A stretch of DNA of 64,000 bases from Argopecten irradians (lineage: Eukaryota > Mollusca > Bivalvia > Pectinida > Pectinidae). Position 1 is the first letter of the stretch. Each line of letters starts with the position of its first letter. The notes below the pieces were generated by a model. The model did not search any database. It was not told the DNA's origin and worked only from the letters and a program-made list of their open reading frames with translations. Shown here piece by piece: positions 20,001-35,000 of this stretch. The stretch is from NCBI RefSeq assembly GCF_041381155.1, contig NC_091137.1, forward strand, positions 15,557,765 to 15,621,764. Direction: 5' to 3'. The translations under genes and the position numbers were made by a program.

Positions 20001-23000
20001 CCTCGGATTTCCATGAGCAAGGTTTTTAAAAATAGTTGATCATCAATAGAAAATTGAATCTCGGAATTAGCAATGTTTTCAATATTATTTAAAAGATAGA
20101 CTGGTAAACAGTATTGCTTTTTCACTTTGCTAATGCAATTATTAACTAAATTCAGATAATCTTGGTCATACAGAAGAGAATTATTAATTTTCCAAGTTCC
20201 TTTACCCCTTTTGAATTCATTTATTGTAAGAGATGTATTTGGAAATGAATGATCTGATCTATACCCAGAATCTATGCCTGACTGGTCAATCCTTGGCAGT
20301 AAGCTCTCTGAAACAATGAAAAAATCAAGACGTGCTTGTTTCACTGGATTTTTTCTCCTCCAAGTATATCTCCTAACATTTTCTGTTGTTCTCTAAAGAC
20401 ATCTATAAGACCAAAGTTTTCTATTATATCTAATTCTTTTTCCCTGGCGTTTGGATTATTTATATTCTTGTATGTATTATCATAATCAAGAGTTGGATTT
20501 AAAACAAGGTTAAAGTCGCCACAAACAATAACATGATTATGGCCAAAGTCTTCAATAACATCGGAGATTTTTGAATAGAAGTCTGGACTATCCTGATTAG
20601 GACCATAAATATTAATAAGTGCAATATGTGCAGAATCGATTTCTATGTCTAAAGCTAAAAAAATTCCAGATAAATCTTTCTTCTCCTTGTGAACTTAGAT
20701 ATTATTTAATAAATTTATTAATGAAGTATGTCCTTATGATGGAGCAAAATATGAAAACAAAAACAATATAACAAATCTTTTCTCCAGGGCGCTTTCGCAA
20801 CTCTTCAGGGGGGTGAGGGTTGGGTAGTTGTTTAATGGGGATGTTGATAAGATAACAACACAATGATAATTATATTAATTATATACATATATACACAATA
20901 ACATACCGTAGTTAAAGTATAATGTGGCATTATCACCGGGAGTTGTATTACGGTCACCCGGTGTGAAGGATCCGATCAGGTGAGTGATTCGATAGCCAAC
21001 ACACAGGTTAGTTGTCTTTTCAAAGGAGACGATGAGACACTGTTCCGTTAGACTACACAGAGAGACACAATCCACCTTGCTCTTTCTTGTTGTATTCAAG
21101 GTGATATTATTTGTCGGTATGGCTGCGTTTGCTACTCCAGCATAGCCCCACAGGGTACCAAATCTTGTACTGTTCACGGACTCGGATACTAGGGAGAAAA
21201 TTGATTCATATATATCAGATATAAAGTCATTAGACGGTCATCCACGATACTCCAGGGGTTACAATCACTGTCGTTATATTCTTACATTGACTGTGTGATT
21301 ACAAAACTCTGATGAGACAGGGAGTTTGGTCCTTTGATGCGAATCATATGGATTGAATAACGGTGAATTGTATAACTTTGAAGTTGTGTGTCGCACTGTG
21401 TGGTCTATGTAGGGCTGTGACTAGTCAGGGCTTTTTACTCCTGAAATGCCTTCAAATATACCATAACATAGTTCAGGAGTGGAAAGAAAATCATATGTCA
21501 TGGAGAGCTTAGTTCTTTCCTTTTACCTTTTTCGTTTTAACATTGCATGGTACGATGATTTAAAACGTTAACGTTTTCATTAGACAATATGTATACCTAC
21601 ATGTACCTGTTTCATTAGACAATATGTATACTTACATGTACCTGTTTCATTTGCGTCGCATCCAAGCACGTCGATTCTTAAACAAACATTACTATGCCAC
21701 GATTGAGGAACTATACGTATGAATTTCATCGTTACAGGAGAAGGGAGGTAATTCGTGACGACTGTGTCCCTGTCAGTGTTTCCTGGAAAAACCTGAAAAT
21801 GTATTGCAAGCATATTAGCATGAAGATTTATGCAGATTAAGCCTGTTCTAATAATCAATCAGTCATGTTAAGTAAGAGGACTCTAATGATAACAATGATA
21901 TAAATTCAGTGCTTGCGTTGAATTCATATCAGGGATTCATTTAACTGGAAATGTCATTCATAGTGTCTTGAAATACATTCAACTGCCATAACCAGAGGTG
22001 TCTCACAAACGATTTTTGAAACAAGTAAGTTCAATATATCTTTTTTTTTTAAATCTCAAATGCTTGCTTTTAATTTGCATAGTCAGCTATAACATTGGAC
22101 CCTAATTTAAGAATGTTATGGAATATTCTAGAGCATTTTCCATTATCTATCTATCGTCATTAAAACGATTCTTTTATCTTGTAATTTTTGCTGACGCCCC
22201 TTATTTGGTTTCGCTATTCAATACAGTAATGAAGGGGATCTAAGGCATGCCTCGAAATTGTGTTTCGTGTTATTTTCTTATGTGCATAAGACTTAATTAT
22301 ACAATTCTCATACGGATAAACTTCCGCATATCGATATTCAAATGATGATTTGAATATTAAGTATATAATTAGGACATTGACCTATATGATTTGTCAATAC
22401 AGTGCATGCAATTAAGAAGAATTTTTGTTGAAATGATGTTTCAAGCCTAAACATTTGATTCAATTATTTGGAAATATACGCACAAAACAACATTGAGTCC
22501 TACTAAGACAATAAAGCTATTCAAGTTTGAATGTTTATGAGATAGCATTTCACATATTGTTCACCAACTTATTAAACCGCGCAATTAAAATTCACAATAA
22601 ATATATATGAAAATAATGAAATATATAAATAAAAGAAGGAAAGAAAGAATGAAAGACGTGACATTAAGAATGTTAGTAGTACCTGATGAACAACGTTAAT
22701 TGTCAAATCTACAATTAATCGTGTTAATGCCAAATAAAGATTAATTTACCTTCTAATACTACTTTTAATTACCTTTTAAAGGTATATAATGTTAAGAAAA
22801 ATGAAAATCACAATTTTAATACAAATACACTTTGTACAGCAAGTGATGAAAAGATACAAACATTATGTGAAAGCATGATCAACCGTTGGAGTTGCATATA
22901 GTTCTTTACTTACATTATTGGTTCAATCTTCATTATCAATTACATAGATATTAAAGCTGGCTTTATTTAATGTGTTGAATACCAGGTTAAAAATTTGATT

Positions 23001-26000
23001 AATGTTATTATGTATATTTTATATTTATATAATTGCCGCGTAATTTGTTTGTAAAACACCAAGGACATTATGTGTATAAGGAATGGACATTTAGATTCAG
23101 CTTAACCCTATTTATTTACTGATTTATTTATAAATTCTATCATGCAGCTAAATATGCCGTTCCTTGCATTTCTGAGTGTTACTTTTCTGTTATCTATCAT
23201 GCAACTAGAGTTGTCGTCTCTTGAATCGTTTCACTACGAAAAATAACTGTCAATATTGAGGTCATTTCAGTCATTGCTAGTGCACATATTTTAAAAGTTT
23301 TTTTTTCTTCATAATTATTAAATTGCCGTTATCGTTGGCGTTTAAATATTCGAAACGCTTCTGTGTTACAACCTGTACGTTAAGTTTGTATTGTAGCTAG
23401 TTCAAGTTGAAATGCCACATGCATATAAATCTCATTATTATTATTTTTTTGTGACATTTTGTCAACATTGCACATACATAATACCTGTATATAAGTAATA
23501 TATTTGTCATATACTTTTGTATTGTGTTTTGGCTGCCCCCCCCCCCCTTTCCTAATATCTTTTCAATAACGCACGTCTTTTTTCACGTTTTATAATTTTG
23601 ATACTATTTTGTGACTATTGATACTGGAGTTATCCTTGAGTAATGTTAGCCGTATTTTCTAAGATATGTGTTTTTTTTTAATTATTATTATTTATCCAAA
23701 ATCATCTTGTTGATTTATCTAAGTCAATAATCAAATAATATTTATACTTTTAACAGAGAAAATTATCAATTTCAAGTGTTTAAATGATGATCTATCATAA
23801 AGCCTCTTTACTGACCTTACAATTGCAAAAACCGCATATATGCATAAATATCTTGTATGTATTTTATTTTTATTTCTTCCTCTCAACCCTTTACCATGTT
23901 TTGATTTTTCGTTTCCTTTATACGCCATGCTCATGATCTTCTACTGGACTTTTGCACGTTTCATTTTGTTCACTCCGATCTGCCACTCCTATATACCAGT
24001 TGTACAAGTTTTTATTTTTGATAATGAGTAACAATTATATGTCTCACCGAGTGGCAATCGGTACATTTTTACTCCAAAACCTACGGTAAATGTTTTTTGA
24101 AATATATGTTCATTTTCTTTTCCTACTATAAATGTTTTTCGCATATCAAAAGTACACTCAAGTTTGATCTTTTCATTTCATTTTTATTTTACTGTTGCTT
24201 CTGTTACAACATATGGATATTGAGTCAAACCCCGGTCCCGATTCAGGTGAGCTATCAATTTTCCATGTTAACATCAGAAGTTTCCGAAACAAGTTAGAAT
24301 ATATAGAAACCCTTGCAGATGAATATGACATGATATGTCTTACTGAAACATAACTAGATGCTAGTCTATCTACTAATGATTTACTGATAACTGGTTATTA
24401 CTCTCCTTTTAGACTTGATAGGAATCATGTAGAAGGTGGTGTTCTTGTTTATGTTGATAGTATTTTGAAAGTAAATAGGCTCACTGATTTTGAAGTACAC
24501 AATATTGAAGTCTTGTGGTTGCAAGTTTTCCTTCCTAGCAATAAGCAAATTATAATTGGCACAGCATATCTTTTTAATTATCATAAAAACATTCAATTTT
24601 GGGATGTCCTGAGATTATCCTTAGATAATGCCAAGAATATTTCAAGTAATGTTATTTTATTGGGAGATCTTAATGTAGATATGCTTAGCGTTCCTCAAAA
24701 TCATGTATTTGTGGATATCATAAACACCCATGATATGAAAATTTTTATTAGTGAACCTACACGAATAGGTGAAACTAGATCATGTTTGTTAGATCCTATT
24801 TTGTTATCAGATTCCTTACAGTGCATAGATTCGTCTGTTATTGAATCGGACAAATTGTATACTGATCATGAAGCCTGTGTTGCTTATGTCTCCATTCCGT
24901 TTAAAACAAAACCCGTATTCAAAAGAAAAGTGTGGTTATACAATAAAGGTAATTTTCAACTATTCAATCACTTGATTAGGGATTATGATTGGAACTCTCT
25001 TTTTGAAAACTGTAATTCAGTACATTTTGCTTGTGGTAATTTTACAAAAGTTTTTCTTGAATTTGCAAATAGATGTATACTCAATAAAAAAGTAACTGTC
25101 AGGCTTTATGATAAACCATGGATGAACTCTGAGTAAAGAAACACCATGAAATTAAGAGACAGGTTAAGGAAATTAGCAATAACGTCTAAGAGTCCTAGAG
25201 ATATAGCAAACTTCGAAACTCAGCGAAATAAGGTAAATAATATGAAGAAATATGCAAAAATGACTTTTTACGATAATGTAGGTGAAGTAATTGATCACGA
25301 TTATAAAGGAGACCCCGGAAATTATTGGAAATTGGTAAAGAAACTTCTAAGTAGTTCAGGAACTACTGAGTCTATCCCCACTCATATAGATCCAAACACT
25401 GGTCAGTTATCTGCTGATGATAAAGAAAAAGATTTACTAAATAATTATTTCTGTAGTATTACCAATATTAATGATAATATTGCCGAACCTCCACTCTTAG
25501 AAACAAAAACTAATGGTAATTTTAATTCTTTGATTATAAATGCAAATGAGGTTTGTGATGTTTTAAAAAATCTAAAACTTGGTAAAGCATCAGGTGACGA
25601 TGGAGTCAGTCAGTCAGTTAAATACACTGCTGACACTGTTTGCAAACCTTTAGAAATTCTCTTTAATCTATCCCTATCGTCTTGTGTTTTCCCAGATGTG
25701 TGGAAACTTGCTAAAGTAATGCCACTTTTTAAAAAGGGAGATACACACTCAATTTCTAACTATCGACCTATATCTCTTCTTTCAACTGTTGGAAAAGTAT
25801 TTGAAAAGGTAGTTTATAAGCATATTTATAATTATTTCCTTGAAAATTCGTTACTTTTCCATGTCCAATCGGGCTTTATGCAGGGACATTCAACAGTATA
25901 TCAATTGATAGAAATTTTTCATAACGTTTGTATAAATCTAGAAGAAAATGTTTTTTTTTGTGATATCTCAAAAGCTTTTGACTGGGTATGGCACAAAGGT

Positions 26001-29000
26001 CTACTTAAAAAATTACAATCATATGGCATTTGTGGAAATTTCTTGTTATGGTTAGAAAATTATTTTAGTAATCGACAACAAAAAGTATTTATTAATAATT
26101 CATTTTCCGAAATTGGTAGGATACTGGCTGGAGTCCCTCAAGGCTCAATACTTGGTCCACTTCTTTTTGTTATCTTCATAAACGATATTGCTGATGAGCT
26201 TGAATCTTCTACTCGTCATTTTGCGGACGATACAGCTCTATTAAAATCCTCATCATCATGTAGAGGCATTGAATTATCACTTAACAGCGATTTAGAAAAG
26301 ATTAATAGTTGGGCATAGAGATGGCTAGTATATTTTAATCCCAATAAGACTAAAGTGCTCTTCATTTCAAACTTGAATGACAATGATGCAGATTTAGATT
26401 TGATTTTTGATGGTAACTTTCTAAATTTTAGTCAATTTCATAGACACCTTGGGGTAACTCTTAATTCAAATGCCAATTGGTCTGATCACGTCAATGAAAT
26501 CTACAAATCTGTTATGAAGAAAATAAATGTATTGCGTAAACTTAAGTATATGCTAAAGCGTGATACCCTTTTACAGATTTATAAGTCATTTATACTACCA
26601 ATTTCAGAATATTGTTGTGAAGTTTGGGATGGTTGTTTTGCAATTTATTCAGACAAGTTAAAAGGGCACAAAGGGAAGAAGCAAGAATAATTACGGGTTT
26701 GCCATCATTTGCAAAAAATAAATCTCTTTATAGTGAATCAGGTTTGGAAGTACTAAGTGATAGGAAAGCTAGAAGAAAACTTAAATTATTACATAAGATG
26801 AAAACTCATGATACTCCTAACTTTCTTTTGAATCTATTACCTCCCACAGTTGTTGAAAATAATCAATATGCTCTAAGAAACAATAACGACTTTTGTATTC
26901 CAACCTATCGACTCTCCTCTACTCTCAAGTCTTTCTTACCTTCTACTTTAAGAAACTGGAATAATTTTATTTTAGCTATTGACAGAAAATTAAATATTTT
27001 TCACACCAGATTCAGGCACAAATGTAGCACTCTAAATGACGATATCTTCCGTTCAAATATAATCGAAAATTATCGTTGTACAAACTGTGGAAATCATTTT
27101 GAAAATGCTTATCATTATTTCTTAGAATGTCCAAATTATTTATATGCCCGTACAAAGTTAATGAGCGAAATTAATGAGCAAAATCTGGAGACACACCTTA
27201 ATTTGCTGCTTTTTGGTGATGAAAATTTGGCTTTGGAGGTACACAATGTAAATTGTAAAATTTTTGAACATGTGCAATCATATTTAGGTCCAGTTGAAGA
27301 TTCTGAACATACATATACGATTTAAACATACAAAAGCTTTTACTACACAATTATTATTAAATTTATTTAAAGTAATATTATTTGATTTGTTTAATCTGTA
27401 TAAGATATCTAAGTCATCATGTATAATATGTTAATTGTGAGACGGCTGTTTAAGTTGGAATAACTTGTGCCTGATCCTTTTGTGTTTTATAATAAAATAT
27501 GTTTAAAGTATCTACATTTACAAGTGATTACCTTGGCGGCATTACTCTCCATGACATCAGTCCAGACGGCGCCATCATCGCTGTACCGCACCAGGTAAGA
27601 TGTTGTATACATATCTAAATGCGGATATCTTGTACTCTGGGCTCTCCCCTGTGTTAGGACGGCTACAACTGTTTTCAGACTGGTGAACTCTACCTGTCCA
27701 GATATAAACATGTACGGTACGTAATAAATCCTATATTCAATACTGTCACTTTTCCACCTAAAGGTTTTGAAATAGATGAAACAGAAAAAAAATCGAATGT
27801 GAATTGATTAACAAAGATAGTGATGACAAAACTATAGCCTAAACACGACAAAATGTATTAGACTAAACATGAAATTAATAAATTCGTCTTGAAGTTTTGA
27901 TTTGTGCTCACAAAGGTTAGCAAAATCAAAAGCTTCACAGACGCATTTCATAAAATCTCATCTATGAGTGGACGGTCAACGGGGAGCGGCATAGAATTTT
28001 TTCTATACCGAATTGTAACGACTGGTGTTTGTTACAGCCATTGTCAGAATATCTAATAGAATGTTACAATTAATTTGTTTTGTCCTGGGTTCGGCTGCTG
28101 CGTTATCTTGCAGATTCCTATGTCTCGCTATGAAGTTCACGGGTACTAGTGGACAATGAACGACATCGAATTCATTTTACAGTTTATTAACGTTTGACAT
28201 ATGTAAATTTAACAAGAACAAGAAAGTACCTGCGTGGCTCAGTGAGAACTAGTGTAATAGACAATATTGCTGCTAAAGATTAGTATATGACGTCATAATA
28301 TAATGCTGAGGAACATTACATTCCATACTTTTTCCCTATCTGTGAACGACGAAAGTACTATACTATTGTAGCGAGTGTGCATTGTATTGAATGAAGTGAC
28401 GCAGGCTACTTCCCGTCCCACTCACCCGTGGCGATGATTGGCTGAACTTGAAGTAGGCTGAGTTAAAAATGTTTGAACTCTCATTTGCTGAAGATCAAAC
28501 GTCAGCTGAACATTGTGGCTAAATTTCTAATCCGCCCACTTTTAGTGGCTATAAAAACACATTTCTAGCACAAAAAGTCATCTTCATAAAAAAATGGCAA
28601 CTACATGTACCACTGGAAAGAGCGATAATTTTCCTTTCCAAATCATCCTACACATCTATACAAAGTCCTGTCACTAAGAATAACCATTTGCTAAACATTT
28701 CTCTAGATTTTTTACAATCATCTAATTAAAATTCATAGTGTCTCCTGCTCGTAGGATATGCATGAGTGAGGCCAAAACTATGATTAAACGTATAGATCAT
28801 AAACCGTAGTGATAATATCTCATGTGTAATTCAGCTTATCTGCTTGCAGAATGGAGAATTTGAAATCAACTTGATTTCATTTACCTAAGGCCATTCCATT
28901 TCTTGTTCTTCGGATTTTGGAATTTTAAAAAAGGAGCGAGCGAGGGAATTTTTTTTCAAGTCTAAATATCTTTTGAAAGCGGAAAAAAAATTGAGCGAGC

Positions 29001-32000
29001 GAATATTTTCACAGGATTTTTTTATTATACTTTTATGTTTATTTCGTGAAATAACACTTAATAACCGAGTTTTTATATTAAAATATGAGTTTTGCTGTTT
29101 TCTTCAGTGTTTTCAACATTCATAACTGTATCAAAGATGTAAAAAACAGGAAGTCTAAAATTAAGGTATTTGTGCAGCTATTGAAAATATGCTATTACAC
29201 AAAATGCTTTCAATGCATGCTATATTTCAGTTTAAAGACAAATAATGACAATTTTAGCATTGAATAGTAATGTTTGATACTTAAAAGGAAAAAGTAAAGA
29301 AAGCTTTACTTATCGTCAAAAATTAATTTGCTGTTTGCAGAGCTTTCAGCAAAAAAATTGAAACTGACTATTTTTGTTCAGCATTTTTCTTACTTGGCTG
29401 CTCATATGTAAAATTACTTAATGTTTATACACATAACTACAAAAGTATAAACACAAAGATTGTTCATTTTAATTACAATCCTTAATTGTCTTTAAAAAAT
29501 ATATTTCTCTAAAAATATAGGGACAGTATGGCTCAAAAGTTTCACGACATGTATATCAGCATTTATGTCATAAAACAAATACTGTAAATTCATTTTTTTT
29601 ATTTTCTCATGAAACGCTTTGGGCAAATCAAACGCAAACATACATATAACCTATCAACACAAAAATGAATGTTATATTGTTATAGAAGTCAAGATGAAAT
29701 ATAAGTAACACTTAGTTTGGATCCCAGTAAGTGTGTAATTTACTAACGCTATTTGATCGAATAGTTCAAGTTTTCAAGTTTTAATATAACCAAATGCGAT
29801 ACAGCATATAGGCAACAATATACATAATTATATTAAATCAAATTCACATATAATAAGAAGGCGGAGGACAATCCCATACACATACATATATAAAGAATCC
29901 CTTGACGTGTAAATTCGTAACAAACATCTTAATAAAGGAGGAACAATACAAAAAATAATTAATGTATTTGCGACGTCACCACATACAGTACTTAATGCGT
30001 CTAACATTCCTCGAAACGAACGCGAAACGCAAAACGCAAAACAAACGAAAATTGTTAGCGTAAACGAAAAACGAACGAAAACGCAAAACGCGAAAAAACG
30101 AAAAACGCAAACGAAAAACGATTAGCGTAAAACGAAAAACACGGCAAATCTATTCGTCAAGCGCTAAACGCAAAACGAAAAAAAACGAAAACGTTAAATG
30201 TGCTTTAACAAAACGTCATAAAGTACACTTCAAAAAATAAATAAATAATTTCATCAATGATTAAATAGCTAGGTGTTAAATAAATGTACAGTTATGTCAA
30301 CTATCGTTATAACGTTACACAGAGAGGAGATTTTGTCCTTATTTCCGAAGCATGAAACAAATATTTACTCAATTTATCTAAAAATTTTTACACTTTTACA
30401 TGAAAACAATTCTGCAGAGCTATAAGCTTGTAAACACTCGGATGTCGATAATAATACTGCTTGATATAAGTCCTTCTTAAATCAGAATATGCAGAACAAA
30501 GTAAAATAAAATGGACCTCGTCAACATCATTCTTATCACAAACTGTACATACTCTCTGACTCCTGGGAATGTTACTATAGCGCCCAGATTCTATATTAAG
30601 GCTGTGGCCTTGCATCCGGAATTTACTTAATAAATTTTAAAATCTAGGGTTAATTTTGCTTAGTTAAATAATACTGGATACAAAAGGTATCAGCGATATG
30701 CTTATATAAATAACATTTGGAAGAAACATCAAAGGCACTGTGTAATTCTTGAATGACTACATCATGGACACGTTGAGCATACCATTGCAAAAAATTATTT
30801 TCATTTAGTACATATTGCCTAGTCCAAACATGACTAAAACCCAAATTACAAAGTTCATGTTTAACATGATGAACCCAATTAACTTTGCAATTAGGTTTTC
30901 TTACATTCAACTCAACTAATGCATCGTAACATGGTTTTAAAATACAGTTACTAGTATTTAGAATTTTCAACCAATAATCATTTTGGATATTGTACGTTGT
31001 ACATACAAAGAATATCTCCCAGTTTCAAAGTACACCATGGAAGTATTGACCGTTCGCTTAATATTTAAAATATCTTTAAGAAAAAGATGATGGATTTTTT
31101 CAATTTGCGGCGATACATTATGTCCCCAAACTTCACTTCCGTAATTCAATATACATGCAACATATGTATCAAATAATGAAATTTTAGTATCAGTATTAAG
31201 GGCGAAATCTTTCCTTTTCCTTTTCAAGTTACAATATGCTTTCCTTCCTTGTGATGCCAATACATCTTGTGTCACAGTAAATTTCCCATTATAGTTAAAA
31301 ATCAGCCGAAGATAACAAAACTTATCAACAATTTCGATAGGTTTACCTTTAGACGTCCAATTTTCAGAAAGCGACATTCTTATCCTTTTTCTAAATACAA
31401 CAATTTTAGTTTTATCTGTATTAACATTTAAAGTCCATTTCTCTGTGTATGTCTGTAAACAATCAAGAATATACTGGAGATCGGTAGCACCTTCCGAGAA
31501 TAAAACTGTGTCGCCTGCATACATGAGCATAAAGAGGTTTATCAACTGTAATGAATAAATTTGACAATTTGAATTTAAAAAATTAATAAATCGAATAGCA
31601 AACGAATCATCACATAGCTGTTACAAATGCTTGGGTCACAATTATCGGCCGATATCCGGGTATATGGGGTAATCGGGAGTACACCGCTGGTTTTGGAAGT
31701 GTGTTCTTGTTTCTCCCACTTTTTTATAATAACATAGGGACAGTTATGTTGTGACAGCAGTTATAGTCTGCTTCACATATCCTTACCTGGATTTTACCTG
31801 TGTTCTCCCACATTACCTGGATTTTACCTGTGTTCTCCCACATTACCTGGATTTGCGACATCCAGCAACCTCCTCGACTTGTGTAACGCCGATACTCTCT
31901 TCTGTGATGGAACTTTCTACACCTGTCCGACCCAGTTTCACCAGATCTACACCATTCATGCCCAGATAGGAAATCAGATGTACCCGCTAGTCTACAGTTT

Positions 32001-35000
32001 TATTGCCCAGCAAGACCCAGACAACTTACCAACGCTATTTTTCACACTACTAAAGACGAAGATAATTACCTCCATCTCAACCCGACTACTGTTTTCCTGG
32101 GACTTCGGGACCGCTGCCCAGAAATTCGCTCCGTATTCCCATATGTGTATATCTTATTAATGTTGAAATGTAGTGCTTTAAGTTTCATATGTTTGTACAT
32201 ATAAAAATGTTTTAATCTTAATTAATTATCTCTTATTAATGTTGAAAGTGTAGTGCTTTAAGTTTCATATGTAGTATATATAAAAAATGTTTTAATTTTT
32301 AATCAATTATCTCTTATTAATTAATGTTTTATTTCATTTAACATTTTAAGATAGTGTGATGAAAATATAAAAACATTTGAAATGGGATAAAATACAGAAT
32401 AGGAAGAGTTAAATAGAATTGTGACTATTTGTAAAATTACAGGTAAAAAAATCTACCAGTAAGTCAGAACTTTACCAGAACAGACAATAATTGGTCTGCC
32501 ATTGTTCTCCAATGTTTGTATAATTCCTTTGATCTCGAAAAAGTCATAGTGGGCCAACTCAATGAAAATGGATGTTGTCATACATTTTTTTTGTATTTGG
32601 TGGATGGACTGATGAGTATATATGACAGTCATGTGATTTTTTTTCGAAAAATACGAGATTTGAAAAATTATTTTAAAAAAATCGGAATATTTACTATAAA
32701 ACAGAGAAAGGGACGACAGTCGCCATATTGGAATTTTTACCCCCATCTCGATTAAAGTTAATTTTTACAATAGTACACCTTTTTTCCTAGAGTCATAGTC
32801 ACGCATCAGTCCTCCGATAATACATAATCACACACATACCATGTAAAAGCATATAAACGATGTCTATATAGTTGAACGCAATATTTTAATCCAAAATTAC
32901 CGGCACTTTCTGACTTGTGACATCGAAAGCAACGTCCTATTGAAGAGCGATTAGAGTGACTTCCCCTGCAGTGTAATTCAATCGGTTTAATCAGAGGTAT
33001 TCCGATACGTTTTAATATTCAAATTTTCTGCGAAAACAAACGTATCGGAATATATGTAATGATATCAAATCCACCTAGATTTGAAAAATTGTTTTATTAC
33101 ATCAATCATACATTCGCTATCACTAAAATTAATTTAGCGAATATTGTATCGGTTTATAAAAGAAATCATTCAAGTTTTTCGTATACGTATTTGCCTTACA
33201 TTTTTAGAACTCTTAGTTTATAAGATCATGACGGGTCTCACGGAACCTAATTACAAGCTTATCTATATCTGTATTGCATTTAACACATACATAGTAATTT
33301 GTACCAGTTTATTACAGAAATCCTAACGGTTTTTAAATTTTAACCGTAAATAAATATTCAGGTCAAATTTGAGAGGTACAATGTATTAAAATTTAAACAA
33401 ACCCTGCGTCTTAATTTTCCTTGTGTCACAAACATTCGCCTACAATTTAAAATTGCATGTGACAAAATTATAACCTCTCAGTATGATAGGCAAAATATAT
33501 AAAAAAAATACCAGAGATGTAAGATGAAGAAACAGTACTACAAGTCATACATAACATGTGTGTGTGTAGCTCCAAACTTGAACTGGAAGTAGGTAATCAG
33601 ACGATTTGTGTATAAACGGTAGTCTAAAATATCATACAAGATAAATGTTTATGTAACATATAAACTGTAAATCAGTTTTTAAAACTAAACACGACGACTT
33701 AGAGAACGTAAAAATGAAGTTAATAGATCATACTTATCGTAAAAAAATGAAGCTTACTTTTAACTTAAATTGTTTCTCCCTACCCGATATCGGATTACGG
33801 ATTCGTGCTTAATGCGAACACTCTATTGAAAGGTGGCGATCATTACACTATAGCTTCATATTCTTTTAACCAAGTATTATCAACGAAATACACACATTTA
33901 CATTAAAAGGGGAAAATTCAGTGGAGACTAGACTATTGAAAGGTGGCAGGCCATACACTATGTTTTACTATTTTTAACCTGTAAGGAATAATCTTTGAGT
34001 GTATATCGAAAATTGTTGACAAATTCGCAATCAGCAATCATACAACTAGAAATTGAAGCTGGTAGGACAAAAACTATACCTCGCCAGCACGGCTTATTGC
34101 AAATTTTTGCAATATTGTAGAGGATGAAGCTCTCTTTCCTCCCAGTGTACAGTATAATTCTACTGAAAGAAAAAGTTTCCTATCTAATTAAAATTTAATT
34201 CTATGTTCACAGACTATGAAAATTTATAAGTTATTGTTCATCTAATGAACCAAACTTCTGCAGGATTTGGGCCTCTTCATTAAAAGTCGTTTGATACTGA
34301 GGAAAGTTGTTCTTGTGGCGACCATACACTATGTTTTACTTTTTACATGTAAGTAATTTGTGAGGCTATTGAGAAGGTGTCGACCATACACTATCTTTTA
34401 CTTTCTACCTGTAAGTAGTTTGTGAGACTATTGAAAGACTATGTTTTACTTTTTACCTGTAAGTAATCTGTGAGGGTATTTGAAGGTGGCGCCCATGAGC
34501 TATACTCGGTACCATCACTGCCATAAAAGGGCTGCATGTGAAGTCTCCCCACGAAAGCTGGGCATACACTGACCCCCGGAACAGACCAGTCCCTTGATGA
34601 CGTCATAGATGAGTTGTCTACTCCGTAAGGCCCATTAATTAGAAACTGGTTAGTTGTACAACTCGGTGCTGATAATTTGAAATAAAAATGTTCGTTAAAT
34701 AATGACTCGGTTCTAACCAGATATCTATGTCGTTCTATATGTTAGATTCCCAAATCACGTACAGGTTATACTTTTCTGCAGCATACGAAATATTGAGAGC
34801 AACGGATTCGCTATTGAACAACAGCAAAGCTTAATCAATTCATTTCCTTTTCCTCTGTGTTATATTAACTTAAAATCGCATCAGTTTGATTTATTGATAA
34901 TTGTGATTTTTTTACAACGGTTAATCCTTATTTGGGATTTAACATTACCCGAAAACGTATGCAAATTGTCGTATTGGTGATGAGTTCATCTAATATGATT

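Larger units (their letters stand above)
14927..20720 (-). mobile_element. L1/Tx1-like LINE interrupted by two younger insertions
   Basis: A degenerate, 5'-truncated LINE lies in gene B intron 8, same strand as the gene. Pieces: endonuclease end and RT at 20720-18774, RT at 18417-18383, and the C-terminal region with 3' UTR at 16976-14927. It is cut by a TTAA-type MITE (18422-18769) and by a second LINE copy in the opposite direction (16985-18374). Removing both rejoins the reading frame, apart from an existing stop. The 5' truncation point is somewhere near 20700-20725 and the 3' end is an A-rich tract near 14927; a possible TATTAAT repeat at both ends (14920, 20716) is weak. Confidence 0.8.
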
